Below are positions 8,113 through 17,530 of a stretch of DNA of 64,000 nucleotides, piece after piece. The position numbers were made by a program, and so were the translations under genes. The stretch lies in contig NZ_JAHSTT010000002.1 in NCBI RefSeq assembly GCF_019145205.1, positions 248,001-312,000 on the forward strand. Reading direction: 5' to 3'. How positions within the stretch are numbered: the stretch's first letter is position 1; each line of letters opens with the position of its first letter. The notes under the pieces were generated by a model. The model did no database searches. It saw only the letters and a program-made list of their open reading frames with translations, and was not told the DNA's origin. Source of the stretch: Pseudomonas khavaziana (GTDB lineage: Bacteria > Pseudomonadota > Gammaproteobacteria > Pseudomonadales > Pseudomonadaceae).

Positions 8113-9447
8113 ATGGCGCTGTGTTTGACTATCACTAGTTATCACAAGATTACCCCTGGGCAGTGCCCCGAGAAGTCCATGGATCAGGGCGTGATGGCTA
8201 TCGGCCGCAGTTCGGAGAATGACTGGGTATTGCCTGACCCGGAACGTCTCGTCTCCTCCCAACATTGCGTTATTCAATACAAAGATGGTCGTTATTACTT
8301 AACTGATAACAGTACCAACGGTGTGGAACTGGTTAACGCCGGTATTCGTTTGCGCAGGGGTAATAGCGAGCCGCTGCAAGATGGCGAGCTGATCCGCATT
8401 GGCGATTATGAAATCCAGGCGCGGATCGACTTCAACGTGCAGGCCGTTGGCAGCCAGCCGTTTGCCGGTGATTCGCCAAACAGCTTTGAAGCGTTGATGG
8501 GCGCTGTGGCGAGCCCGCCCGCGCCAACGCCGATGATTGCACCGCAGTTCCACGGCGCCTCGTCGATGGAAACCTTGCCCGACCTGTTCGACTTCCTCAG
8601 CCCCACCGCCGTGCCGCCGCCCACCGTGGCCGACCATGTGCCGTCCGAGCAGCACGATTTCCGCCCGCCGGCGCCGGTTGCTGTGCCTGCGCCCGAGCCT
8701 GAAAAAGCTCAGGTGCAAGGCTCGGTTATTCCCGAAGACTGGGACCTGTTCGGTGACGCACCCGCGCCGGTCGTCAATACTGCGCCGCCTCCTGCCCCTA
8801 TTGTCCCACCGCCACCTGTGGTCGAGCCTGTTGCGCTCCCCGTGGCCGGCACCGAGCCACATCCCGACCTGTTGCAAGCCTTCCTGCGCGGTGCCGGCCT
8901 TGACCAGCTGCGCCTGGATAAAACCGACGCCTGCGCCCAGATGGAAAACATTGGCCGCAGCTACCGGCTGATGGTCGAGGGCCTGATTGACGTATTGCGC
9001 GCCCGGGCCAGCCTCAAGGGCGAGTTCCGCATGCAGCAGACGATGATCCGTCCTGCCGAAAACAACCCGTTGAAGTTCGCCCCGAATGCCGATGAAGCCT
9101 TACTGCTGTTGCTTCGTCACGGCAACCAAGCGTTCATGGCGCCGGACGTTGCGGTGCGTGACAGCTTCGACGACTTGCGCGCCCACCAATTGGCGGTGAT
9201 GGCCGGGGTGGAAGCGGCGATCAAGCACCTGCTCATGCGCTTTGAACCGGCGCAGCTGGAAGAGCGCATGGGCAAGCCCGGTGGCCTTTCGAGTATTTTC
9301 AACGGCTCGCGCCAGGCCCAGTACTGGCAGCAGTTCACCGAGCTCTACAGCAATATTTCCCGCGAGGCCCAGGAGGATTTCCAGGACCTGTTCGGCCGCG
9401 AATTCAGCCGGGCCTACGAAGAACACAGCGCACGACAGCGACGCTAA
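8113..9447 (+). CDS. fha: T6SS FHA-domain scaffold protein Fha
   Basis: Fha1 is the forkhead-associated protein that is phosphorylated on threonine by PpkA, dephosphorylated by PppA, and needed to activate H1-type secretion. The 444-residue protein has an N-terminal FHA domain (about residues 25-100: MAIGRSSENDWVLPDPERLV, SSQHC, DNSTNGVEL), a long proline/alanine-rich linker (about 130-250), and the C-terminal VasL/ImpI-type domain ending AQEDFQDLFGREFSRAYEEH. The ATG at 8113 follows a strong AAGGAGG. The in-frame extension upstream of it lies in the control region and is not supported. It leads the rightward operon. Confidence 0.94.
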   Translation: MALCLTITSYHKITPGQCPEKSMDQGVMAIGRSSENDWVLPDPERLVSSQHCVIQYKDGRYYLTDNSTNGVELVNAGIRLRRGNSEPLQDGELIRIGDYEIQARIDFNVQAVGSQPFAGDSPNSFEALMGAVASPPAPTPMIAPQFHGASSMETLPDLFDFLSPTAVPPPTVADHVPSEQHDFRPPAPVAVPAPEPEKAQVQGSVIPEDWDLFGDAPAPVVNTAPPPAPIVPPPPVVEPVALPVAGTEPHPDLLQAFLRGAGLDQLRLDKTDACAQMENIGRSYRLMVEGLIDVLRARASLKGEFRMQQTMIRPAENNPLKFAPNADEALLLLLRHGNQAFMAPDVAVRDSFDDLRAHQLAVMAGVEAAIKHLLMRFEPAQLEERMGKPGGLSSIFNGSRQAQYWQQFTELYSNISREAQEDFQDLFGREFSRAYEEHSARQRR

Positions 9448-9504
9448 AAGCGCGTTGTACGAATGGATATAACGGATAGCTAAGTACGTCATTGAGGACG
9501 CAGG

Positions 9505-10014
9505 ATGATTCCCAGGTTTTTACTCGCAGCCGCTACCGCGCTGCTGCTGACGGCGTGTGCCAACGACGCGGTCAAACCCGAAGCGGTTGCCGGCGCGCAA
9601 CCCAGCACCACCGCCGTCGAGCTGCACTTTCACGCGATTGCCGGGCTTAACCCCGGTGCCAACGGCCAGGCCGCGCCGGTGCGGGTGCGCATTTTCGAAC
9701 TGAAAAACGCTGCGACCTTTTCCCGCTCCGATTACTTCGCCCTGGCGGACCGTGCGCAATCCACCCTCGGCCTCGACCTGCTGGATCAGGATGAAGTGAT
9801 GGTGCAACCCGGCCAGCAACTGAGCATCCAGCGCGACCTTGACCCGGCCACGCGCCAGATCGGCGTGCTGGTGGGCTATCGCGAGCTGGACCGTGCGCAA
9901 TGGCGCACCGTCATCAACGTGCCGCCGCGCCAATCCAGTGAATACCAGATCAGCCTCGATGTGCGTGCCGTGCGCGCCGATGTCGTGGCTCCCCCATCCA
10001 GTCCTGCCCAATAA
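9505..10014 (+). CDS. tssJ: T6SS outer-membrane lipoprotein TssJ
   Basis: TssJ is the outer-membrane lipoprotein of the T6SS membrane complex, contacting the periplasmic part of TssM. The 169-residue product has a lipoprotein signal, MIPRFLLAAATALLLTAC, with the lipidated cysteine at residue 18, followed by the transthyretin-like fold typical of SciN/VasD proteins (VELHFHAIAGLNPGANG, RVRIFELKN). It lies 57 nt after fha and 18 nt before tssK, keeping the usual J-K-L-M order. Confidence 0.94.
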   Translation: MIPRFLLAAATALLLTACANDAVKPEAVAGAQPSTTAVELHFHAIAGLNPGANGQAAPVRVRIFELKNAATFSRSDYFALADRAQSTLGLDLLDQDEVMVQPGQQLSIQRDLDPATRQIGVLVGYRELDRAQWRTVINVPPRQSSEYQISLDVRAVRADVVAPPSSPAQ

Positions 10015-10032
10015 CAAGCAATCGGAGCCCCC

Positions 10033-11367
10033 ATGTCCTGGAACAATCGCGTGGTCTGGTCGGAAGGCATGTTCATCGGAACGCAGCACTTCCAGCAGCA
10101 TGACCGTTACCTGGAAAACCTGATCGACGCCCGCAGCCGCCCGTTGTCGGCCGGGGCCTGGGGCTTTTCCGAATTGCTGATCGATCAGGGCCTGCTGGCC
10201 CAGGGCAAACTGGCGATTGTGTCGGCCCGTGGCCTGTTGCCGGACGGCACGCCGTTCAATATCCCCCAGGATGACCTGGCGCCGAGCCCGTTGAATATCG
10301 ACGACAACCTGCGCGACGGCCTGGTGTACCTGGCCCTGCCGCTCAAGCGTGCGGGGGCCCGCGACACCGTCGACGAGGGCGAAGCCCTGGAGGCTGCTCG
10401 TTATGTAAGCCAGGTACGCGAAGTACGCGACGACAACGCGCCTTTCGAAAACCGCGCACCAGTGGCCGTGGGCTCGCGGGCGTTGCGCCTGCTGACGGCG
10501 CAGGACGGCATCAGCGACTACGCCGCCATCGGCCTGGTACGCATCAAGGAAAAACGCGCTGACCGTGCGTTGGTGCTGGATGACACCTATATCCCGCCGG
10601 TGCTGGATGTGGCCGCAAGCAAACCGTTGACGGCCTTTCGCAGCGAACTGCTCGGCCTGTTGCACCAGCGTGGCGAAGCCCTGGCCGGCCGCGTTGTGGC
10701 TTCCGGCGCGGGCGGCGCCTCGGAGATTGCCGACTTCATGCTGTTGCAACTGGTCAATCGCGCCCAGCCGCTGATCCAGCATTTCAACCAGTTGAGTCCG
10801 CTGCACCCGGAACGCTTCTTCAGTGAATTGGTGAGCCTGGCCGGTGAGTTTTCCACCTTCTCAACTTCAGGTCGGCGCCCCCAGGAATACCCGCAATACC
10901 AGCACGACGACCTGGCCCTGAGCTTCGCTCCGGTTATGGCCGCCTTGCGTGAGGCGCTGTCGATGCTGATCGACAGCAAGGCCACGCCGATTCCGATTGT
11001 GGAAAAGGCCTATGGCATCCACGTGGCGATGCTGGCCGACAAGACCTTGCTCGACAATGCCAGTTTCATCCTCGTGGTGCGTGCCGATGTGCCCGGCGAA
11101 ACCCTGCGTGCGCGCTTCGGCCAGCAGAGCAAGGTCGGCTCGGTGGAGCACATCCGCGACATGGTCAACCTGCAACTGCCGGGCATTGGCCTGCTGCCGT
11201 TGCCGGTAGCGCCGCGCCAACTGCCGTACCACGCCGGCAGCACCTACTACGAGCTGGACCGGGGCAGCGAGCACTGGCAGCAGTTGAGCAATTCCGGCGG
11301 TTTTGCCTTCCATATCGCCGGGCAGTTCCCGGGCTTGAACCTGGCCTTCTGGGCGATCCGAGGATAA
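10033..11367 (+). CDS. tssK: T6SS baseplate-membrane adaptor TssK
   Basis: TssK is the trimeric adaptor that connects the baseplate to TssL/TssM and resembles phage receptor-binding proteins. The 444-residue product begins MSWNNRVVWSEGMFIGTQHF, the invariant family start (VxWxEGMFLxPQHFQQ), followed by an N-terminal beta shoulder and a helical stalk. GGAGCCCCC precedes the ATG. Spacing to tssL is 6 nt. No anomalies were seen. Confidence 0.96.
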   Translation: MSWNNRVVWSEGMFIGTQHFQQHDRYLENLIDARSRPLSAGAWGFSELLIDQGLLAQGKLAIVSARGLLPDGTPFNIPQDDLAPSPLNIDDNLRDGLVYLALPLKRAGARDTVDEGEALEAARYVSQVREVRDDNAPFENRAPVAVGSRALRLLTAQDGISDYAAIGLVRIKEKRADRALVLDDTYIPPVLDVAASKPLTAFRSELLGLLHQRGEALAGRVVASGAGGASEIADFMLLQLVNRAQPLIQHFNQLSPLHPERFFSELVSLAGEFSTFSTSGRRPQEYPQYQHDDLALSFAPVMAALREALSMLIDSKATPIPIVEKAYGIHVAMLADKTLLDNASFILVVRADVPGETLRARFGQQSKVGSVEHIRDMVNLQLPGIGLLPLPVAPRQLPYHAGSTYYELDRGSEHWQQLSNSGGFAFHIAGQFPGLNLAFWAIRG

Positions 11368-11373
11368 TCCGCG

Positions 11374-12663
11374 ATGCATCCCAATGATGATGACCGCACC
11401 CAGTTCATGCCGCGCCCGGGAGGCCGTGCGCCAGAACCTGCACGTGCAGAGCCGGCACCTTTGTCGATGCCGGCCGCGCCGATTCTTACCGGCAAAAGCC
11501 AAGGCCTGAACCCGCTGGAAAGCGCCGCCGGCCCGCTGTTGGCACTGCTGACGCGGCTGCGCAACACCATCGCTCACCCGGCGCCAGCCAGCCTGCGTGC
11601 GCAGCTGCTGGCCTACCTGCGCCAGTTCGAAGAGCGCGCCGAAGCCGCCGGCGTAGCGCGCAATGAAGTGCTGCTGGCCCGTTACGCGCTGTGCACTGCA
11701 TTGGACGAAGCGGTACTGAGTACACCGTGGGGCAGCACCAGCGATTGGGGTAAACAAAGCCTGCTGATCACCGTGCACAACGAAGCCTGGGGCGGTGAAA
11801 AGGTCTTCCAGCTGCTCGACCACTGCCTGCAAAGCCCACGGGAACGCCTGTACCTGCTGGAGCTGCTGTACCTGTGCATGTGCCTGGGTTTCGAAGGCCG
11901 CTACCGCGTGATGACCGATGGGCGCAGCCAATTGGAAGCCTTGCGCGAGCGCACCGCCGCCGCGATTCGCAGTGCCCGTGGCGAACACGAGCGTGAGCTG
12001 TCGCCGCACTGGCGCGGCGTGACCGTGGCCCGTGACCGCCTGGCGCAATTCATGCCGCCGTGGATCGCCGTGGCGATTGGCCTGGCGCTATTGCTGGTGT
12101 TGCTGTTCGGCCTGCGCATGAAGCTGGCCTCGGATGCCGAGCCGGTATTCAAGAATATCCATGCCCTGGGTGAGATCCCGGTGCAGGCCATCGACCGTCC
12201 GGTGGCGCAACCGAAAGTCATCGAGCGGCCGCGCCTGGCCGGCTTCCTGGCCGAAGACATCAAGGCAGGTCGCGTGGCCGTGGAAGACAAGGTGGACCGC
12301 TCGGTGGTGACCATTCGTGGCGATGAGCTGTTCGCGTCCGCCAGCTCCAGCATCGTCGATGCCTACCAGCCGCTGATGCTGCGTATCGCTGACGCCATTC
12401 GCAAGGTCAAGGGCCAGGTGCGCGTCACCGGCCACAGCGATAACCGCCCGATTGCCACGTTGCGCTTTCCGTCGAACTGGGCGCTGTCCGAAGCCCGGGC
12501 CAAGTCGGTGCTGGAGATCCTCGCGGCCAAGACCGGCCAGGGTGATCGCTTCAGCGCCGAAGGCCGTAGCGACACCGAGCCGTTGGCGACCAACAGCACT
12601 GCCGAAGGCCGTGCCCGCAATCGTCGGGTTGAAATCACCGTATTGGCGGAGGGCGTCGAGTGA
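11374..12663 (+). CDS. tssL: T6SS membrane-complex protein TssL with OmpA-like domain
   Basis: TssL (DotU family) is an inner-membrane component of the trans-envelope complex with TssM and TssJ. The 429-residue protein has a low-complexity N-terminus, a cytoplasmic DotU domain (about 60-225, including YALCTALDEAVLSTPWG), one transmembrane helix near 228-248 (WIAVAIGLALLLVLLFGL), and a periplasmic OmpA/MotB peptidoglycan-binding domain in the last 120 residues (VTGHSDNRPI, LSEARAKSVLEIL, RARNRRVEI). It therefore belongs to the extended TssL class that anchors the machine to peptidoglycan itself. The stop overlaps the tssM GTG start by 4 nt. Confidence 0.95.
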   Translation: MHPNDDDRTQFMPRPGGRAPEPARAEPAPLSMPAAPILTGKSQGLNPLESAAGPLLALLTRLRNTIAHPAPASLRAQLLAYLRQFEERAEAAGVARNEVLLARYALCTALDEAVLSTPWGSTSDWGKQSLLITVHNEAWGGEKVFQLLDHCLQSPRERLYLLELLYLCMCLGFEGRYRVMTDGRSQLEALRERTAAAIRSARGEHERELSPHWRGVTVARDRLAQFMPPWIAVAIGLALLLVLLFGLRMKLASDAEPVFKNIHALGEIPVQAIDRPVAQPKVIERPRLAGFLAEDIKAGRVAVEDKVDRSVVTIRGDELFASASSSIVDAYQPLMLRIADAIRKVKGQVRVTGHSDNRPIATLRFPSNWALSEARAKSVLEILAAKTGQGDRFSAEGRSDTEPLATNSTAEGRARNRRVEITVLAEGVE

Positions 12664-15600
12664 AGGCGTTTTTCAGTTTCATGATTCGCTGGGTGATCCC
12701 CGTGCTGGGCCTGATTGCCCTGAGCCTGATCATCTGGTTTGTCGGGCCGTTGCTCGATGTGCTGATGCCCGAGGGTCGACGTTGGGCGCTGATCATCGTG
12801 GTATTTGCGCTGTGGGTCGCCTACCGCGTGTTCCGCATCATCCAGGCCCGCCGCCAGGCCGCCGAAGTGATGCGCAGCCTGGCCGCCGAAACCCCAGCCG
12901 ACCCCAACAGCGTCGCCACTGCCGAAGAATTGTCGACCCTGCGCCAGCGCATGGACGAAGCCCTGATGCTGCTGAAAAAAGCCAAGCTTGGTGGCGATGA
13001 GCGGCGCAACCTCTACGAGCTGCCATGGTACGTGATCATCGGCCCGCCGGGTTCGGGCAAGACCACCGCGTTGGTCAATTCCGGGCTGCATTTTCCGCTG
13101 GCGGCACAATTGGGTGCCGGTGCGGTGCGCGGCGTCGGCGGCACGCGCAACTGCGACTGGTGGTTTACCGATCAAGCGGTATTGCTCGACACCGCTGGCC
13201 GCTACACCACCCAGGACAGCAACTCCACGGTGGACAAAGCCGCGTGGCTGGGCTTCCTCGACCTGCTGAAAAAGCAGCGCTCGCGCCGGCCCATCGACGG
13301 TGCGTTTATCGCCATCAGCCTGTCGGATCTGCTGTTGGGTACAGACGCCGAGCGCGCTGCCCATGCCGCCGCAATACGCCTGCGCATCCAGGAGCTGTAC
13401 ACCCAGCTGGGCGTGCGTTTCCCGATCTACCTGATGCTCACCAAGCTCGACCTGGTGCCGGGCTTCATGGAGTTCTTCGACAACCTGAGCAAGGAAGAGC
13501 GCGCCCAGGTGTGGGGCATGACCTTTGCCCTGGACGACGGCAAGAATAGCGACAGCCCCTTGGCGCACCTGCAAAGTGAATTTGCCGGGCTGGAGCGGCG
13601 CCTCAATGAACGCTTGGTCGAGCGCCTGCAACAGGAACGCGACCCGGCGCGGCGCGACCTGATCTACGGTTTCCCGCAGCAGTTCGGCGCATTGAAGGAC
13701 TGTCTGCAAAGCTTCCTCGAAGGTGTGTTCAAACCCAACGCCTTTGAAGAGCGCGTGTTGCTGCGCGGTGTGTATTTCACCAGCGGCACCCAGGAAGGCA
13801 GCCCGATTGACCGCTTGATCGGTGCCATGGCCCAGAGCATGAACCTGGATCGCCAGCACCTGGCGCGCCAGAGCGGCACCGGGCGCAGTTACTTCATCGA
13901 AAAACTCTTCACCGCCGTGGCCTTCGCCGAGCGTGGCTTGGTGGGGGTGAACCCGAAAGTCGAACGGCGCCGCAAGTGGATCGCCCGTGGCGTACTGGCC
14001 GCCACCGTCGCCTTGGTCGTAGTGGTCGGCAGCTTATGGTGGGTGAGTTATCGCGCCAATCAGGCGTACATCACCCAGGTCGACCAGAAGGTCGCGCCCC
14101 TGGGGCAGACGGTACAAAACCTGAGCCCGGCACAACGGGAAGTGCTTGCCGTGCTGCCGTTGCTCAATGCGGTCAAGAACCTGGCGGGGGACTCGCCAAG
14201 CTGGTCCGAAGGGCTGGGTCTGTATCAAGGCGATATGCTCGAAGCCGAGTCCGCCAGCGTCTATCGCAAGTTGTTGATCGCCGTGTTCGCGCCGCGCCTG
14301 GTGACGCGTATCGAAGAGCAACTGCACGGCGGCGGTAACTCTGACTTCCTCTATGAGGGCCTCAAGGCTTACCTGATGTTCGCCGACACCGAGCATTACG
14401 ACCCGGACTTTATCAAGGCCTGGATCGCCCTGGACTGGGACCGCAACCTGCCCCGCGACCTGCCGGCCGACCAGCGCCAGGCCCTGGCCGGACACTTGCA
14501 GGCACTGTTCGAACGGCACCCGCCGAGTGCGCGCCTGGACCCGCGCCTTATTGATGACCTGCGCCGCCAGTTGCAGCAACTGCCGGTGGCGCAGCGTGTA
14601 TATGACCGGGTCAAGCGCCAGAAACTGCCGGAAGGTATCCCGGACTTTCGCCTCAACGAAGCCGCTGGCCGTGATGCCGCGCTGGTGTTCAGCCGCAAAA
14701 GCGGCAAACCCTTGGGTGAGCCGCTGAGTGGGTTCTTCACCGCCAAGGGCTATCGTCAGGCGTTCCTGCTGAGCAGCCTGAACCAGACCGGCACCCTGGC
14801 CGAGGAGCAGTGGGTGTTGGGCCATGAACAGGCCGATCAGCAGAACGTGGTGAGCCTGGCCGCTGATGTGCGCCGCCTGTATTTCCAGGACTACCAGCGC
14901 CAGTGGGATGCGCTGCTCGCCGACATCGACTTCGTGCCGATCACCAGCGTGGCCCAGGCTGCCGACGTATTGCGGGTGATTTCCGGGCCGACCTCGCCAC
15001 TGAAAAAACTGTTGGTGGCGGTGGCCAAGGAAACCGATCTGCAAACCGAAGAACGTCAATTGGCCGCCAAAGGTGTGCCGGTGGAGGGCGGCGTCGACAA
15101 ACTCAAGGAGCGCCTCGGCAGTTTGCTCGGCCAGGAACAACCCACGGCGAATGCCCCGGTGGTTGCGGATGATCCAGTGACCGCGCACTTTGCCGAACTC
15201 AACAGCACCGTCAGTAAAAACGAAGGCGAGCCGGCCGCCATCGACGGCCTGCTTTCGGATATGAATGCGCTGTATGTGCAAGTCAGCGCCATGGTCGGCG
15301 CCAGCGGCGATGCGCTGCTCGGCGAGGCCAAGAACCAGGCAGCGGCTGCGGCCACGCGGGTCAGCCTGAATGCCGAGCGCCAGCCGCCGCTGGTGCAGGG
15401 CATGGTCAAGTCGGTGGTCAATTCCACCACCAACAGCATGATGGGCGGGGTGCGCAACCAGTTGAACGCGGCCTGGGTCAGCGAGGTGGTCAACGTGTAT
15501 CGCCAGTCGTTGGCGGGGCGTTACCCGATGTCGCCGGGCAGTGCACGGGACGCCACCCTGGATGACTTCGGCCAGTTCTTCGGCGTGGGCGGGGTGATGG

Positions 15601-16160
15601 ATAACTACTTCCGCAAATACCTGCAGCCCTATGTGGATACATCGGCACAGACCTGGCGCTGGCAGCCGGGCGCGGCGCAGAAGCTGGGGATTGCCCCGGG
15701 CGTGCTGCAAACCTTCCAGCGAGCGGCGACTATCCGTGATGCGTTCTTTAGATCCGGGGGCACCCAGCCGATCGTGCGTTTCGAGCTCAAGCCGGTGTCG
15801 ATGGACCCGACCATCACCCAGTTCCTGCTCGATCTGGACGGCCAGCAATTGAGCTACGACCACGGCCCGAGCCGCCCGGTGGCGATGCAATGGCCGAACC
15901 CCGGCAGCATTGGCGTGGTGCGCATTTCCATCATGCCACCGTCGGCCAGTGGTCGCTCCGGCATCACCCTGGACGGCCCATGGGCCTGGTTCCGCCTGCT
16001 GGAGCAATCGGATCTTACCGCCGGCAACTCGCCGGATCGCTTCAACCTGCGCTTGCGCGTCGACGGCGCGAGCATCGCCTACGAATTGCGTGCCAACAGT
16101 GCCTTCAACCCGTTCAAGAGCCGGGTGCTCAGCGGCTTCAGCCTGCCGGAGCGGCTATGA
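12660..16160 (+). CDS. tssM: T6SS inner-membrane protein TssM (IcmF)
   Basis: TssM is the core of the T6SS membrane complex, spanning the inner membrane and reaching through the periplasm to TssJ. The 1166-residue protein has two N-terminal transmembrane helices (about 8-30 and 40-58), a cytoplasmic NTPase-like domain with an intact Walker A (GPPGSGKT, lysine near residue 134), a third transmembrane helix near 440-462, and the large periplasmic IcmF and C-terminal domains. Translation probably starts at GTG 12660, overlapping the tssL stop; an ATG seven codons later would trim the first helix. tagF follows with a 4-nt overlap. Confidence 0.95.
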   Translation: MKAFFSFMIRWVIPVLGLIALSLIIWFVGPLLDVLMPEGRRWALIIVVFALWVAYRVFRIIQARRQAAEVMRSLAAETPADPNSVATAEELSTLRQRMDEALMLLKKAKLGGDERRNLYELPWYVIIGPPGSGKTTALVNSGLHFPLAAQLGAGAVRGVGGTRNCDWWFTDQAVLLDTAGRYTTQDSNSTVDKAAWLGFLDLLKKQRSRRPIDGAFIAISLSDLLLGTDAERAAHAAAIRLRIQELYTQLGVRFPIYLMLTKLDLVPGFMEFFDNLSKEERAQVWGMTFALDDGKNSDSPLAHLQSEFAGLERRLNERLVERLQQERDPARRDLIYGFPQQFGALKDCLQSFLEGVFKPNAFEERVLLRGVYFTSGTQEGSPIDRLIGAMAQSMNLDRQHLARQSGTGRSYFIEKLFTAVAFAERGLVGVNPKVERRRKWIARGVLAATVALVVVVGSLWWVSYRANQAYITQVDQKVAPLGQTVQNLSPAQREVLAVLPLLNAVKNLAGDSPSWSEGLGLYQGDMLEAESASVYRKLLIAVFAPRLVTRIEEQLHGGGNSDFLYEGLKAYLMFADTEHYDPDFIKAWIALDWDRNLPRDLPADQRQALAGHLQALFERHPPSARLDPRLIDDLRRQLQQLPVAQRVYDRVKRQKLPEGIPDFRLNEAAGRDAALVFSRKSGKPLGEPLSGFFTAKGYRQAFLLSSLNQTGTLAEEQWVLGHEQADQQNVVSLAADVRRLYFQDYQRQWDALLADIDFVPITSVAQAADVLRVISGPTSPLKKLLVAVAKETDLQTEERQLAAKGVPVEGGVDKLKERLGSLLGQEQPTANAPVVADDPVTAHFAELNSTVSKNEGEPAAIDGLLSDMNALYVQVSAMVGASGDALLGEAKNQAAAAATRVSLNAERQPPLVQGMVKSVVNSTTNSMMGGVRNQLNAAWVSEVVNVYRQSLAGRYPMSPGSARDATLDDFGQFFGVGGVMDNYFRKYLQPYVDTSAQTWRWQPGAAQKLGIAPGVLQTFQRAATIRDAFFRSGGTQPIVRFELKPVSMDPTITQFLLDLDGQQLSYDHGPSRPVAMQWPNPGSIGVVRISIMPPSASGRSGITLDGPWAWFRLLEQSDLTAGNSPDRFNLRLRVDGASIAYELRANSAFNPFKSRVLSGFSLPERL

Positions 16161-16810
16161 CGACCCTGGGTTTCTACGGCAAGGTGGCCAGCCGCGGGGA
16201 CTTTGTCAGCCGCGCCTTGCCCCAGAGTTTTATCGGCCCCTGGGACAGCTGGCTGGCGGCGGGTTTGCTCGCCAGCCAGAACCGCCTGGGTGGCGACTGG
16301 CTCAACGCGTATCTGGTCAGCCCGTTGTGGCGTTTTGTCCTGGCGCCGGGCGTATGCGGACCCGACGCGGCGGCGGGCGTGGTGATGCCGAGCATTGATC
16401 GGGTCGGGCGGTATTTTCCGTTGGCGGTGGTTACCTTGCTGGATCACGACACCAACCCCGCGTCCCTGGTGGGCGGCCCTGACACTTGGTTCGAGCAGGC
16501 CGAAGCGCTATTGCTCGGTACCTTGGACAGCGGCGCCACCTTCGAAAGCTTCAACGCTGGCCTCGATACCCTGGGCGTGCCGGCGACTGAGCCGCGTGCA
16601 GTGGACAGCCGTTTCGCCAGCCTGCAACGGGTGGCAGCCAGCGAGCCCCATCAGCGCATGACCGCACTGGCCGAACAGGCGTGCGAGGGCGCGAGCCTGT
16701 GGTGGGGCCGGGGTTCGCAGCATATTTCCCCAGGTTTATTACGGTGCCAGGGCTTACCTGCCGCCAACGACTTTGCGCAGTTTTTGCTCGGAAAAGAAGG
16801 TGTGGTGTAG
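16157..16810 (+). CDS. tagF: T6SS posttranslational repressor TagF
   Basis: TagF (SciT/ImpM family) represses H1-type secretion posttranslationally, in P. aeruginosa independently of the phosphorylation pathway through an effect on Fha. The 217-residue product begins MTTLGFYGKVASRGDFVSRA, has the family tryptophan/glycine pattern (GPWDSWLAAGL, SPLWRFVLAPGVCG) and the conserved PSIDRVGRYFPLAV. The start overlaps the tssM stop (ATGA). Its stop is immediately followed by the pppA ATG with no gap. Here TagF is a free protein; in some other bacteria it is fused to PppA. Confidence 0.93.
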   Translation: MTTLGFYGKVASRGDFVSRALPQSFIGPWDSWLAAGLLASQNRLGGDWLNAYLVSPLWRFVLAPGVCGPDAAAGVVMPSIDRVGRYFPLAVVTLLDHDTNPASLVGGPDTWFEQAEALLLGTLDSGATFESFNAGLDTLGVPATEPRAVDSRFASLQRVAASEPHQRMTALAEQACEGASLWWGRGSQHISPGLLRCQGLPAANDFAQFLLGKEGVV

Positions 16811-17530
16811 ATGGGGGCAACGTACAAATCTGCGAGCAAAAGCCATGTGGGCATGGTTCGCCAAGTCAATGAAGATGCCTGTCTGGACCTGCCGGAAAAT
16901 CGTCTGTGGGTGGTGGCCGATGGCATGGGCGGGCATGCGGCGGGGGACTATGTCAGCAGCTTGATCGTCGACAGCCTGCGCAACGTACCGGCTGGCCGTT
17001 CCCTCGATGAATACGCGGCGGCGCTGCGCAACGACTTGCTGCGCATCAACACCGCTGTGCGTGAAGAAACCGCCAACCGTGGTGTGACCATGATGGGTAG
17101 CACCGTGGTGGTGTTTGCTGCACGCGGCTTGCGCGGTGTATGCCTGTGGGCCGGCGACAGTCGCCTGTATCGCCTGCGCGACGGTGTGCTGGAAAGCATT
17201 TCCCGCGACCACAGCTACGTCCAGGATTTGCAAGACAGCGGCTTGCTCAGTGAAGCCGACGCCCGCACACATCCACGCTCCAATATCGTCACCCGCGCTG
17301 TCGGCGTGGAAGCCCAGTTGGATGTCGCCTCGGTGGACCTGTTGATCGCCCCCGGCGACAGCTACCTGTTGTGCAGCGATGGACTGAACAAGACCGTCGA
17401 AGACCATGAAATCCGCGAGGTGCTCAGCCATGACGCGCCGGATGAAATCGTGCGCAGCCTGGTGCACCTGGGGCTCAATCGCGGCGCACCGGACAACATC
17501 ACCGCCATTGTCGTGAAGGCCTCGTCATGA
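16811..17530 (+). CDS. pppA: T6SS PP2C-family phosphatase PppA
   Basis: PppA removes phosphate from Fha and so switches the secretion system off or recycles it. The 239-residue protein is a single bacterial PP2C/Stp1 domain with its metal-binding motifs present: VRQVNEDA near residue 17, WVVADGMGGHAAGD near 35, LWAGDSRLYRLRDG in the middle, and a C-terminal DNITAIVV. It has no membrane segment, so it acts in the cytoplasm. The stop overlaps the ppkA start (ATGA), pairing opposing phosphatase and kinase in one translational unit. Confidence 0.95.
   Translation: MGATYKSASKSHVGMVRQVNEDACLDLPENRLWVVADGMGGHAAGDYVSSLIVDSLRNVPAGRSLDEYAAALRNDLLRINTAVREETANRGVTMMGSTVVVFAARGLRGVCLWAGDSRLYRLRDGVLESISRDHSYVQDLQDSGLLSEADARTHPRSNIVTRAVGVEAQLDVASVDLLIAPGDSYLLCSDGLNKTVEDHEIREVLSHDAPDEIVRSLVHLGLNRGAPDNITAIVVKASS

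Noticed and set aside
14034..16007. Long open frame on the minus strand across tssM (657 codons)
   Set aside because: It is the antisense shadow of tssM, caused by GC-rich codon use; its protein has no recognisable domain and no ribosome binding site.
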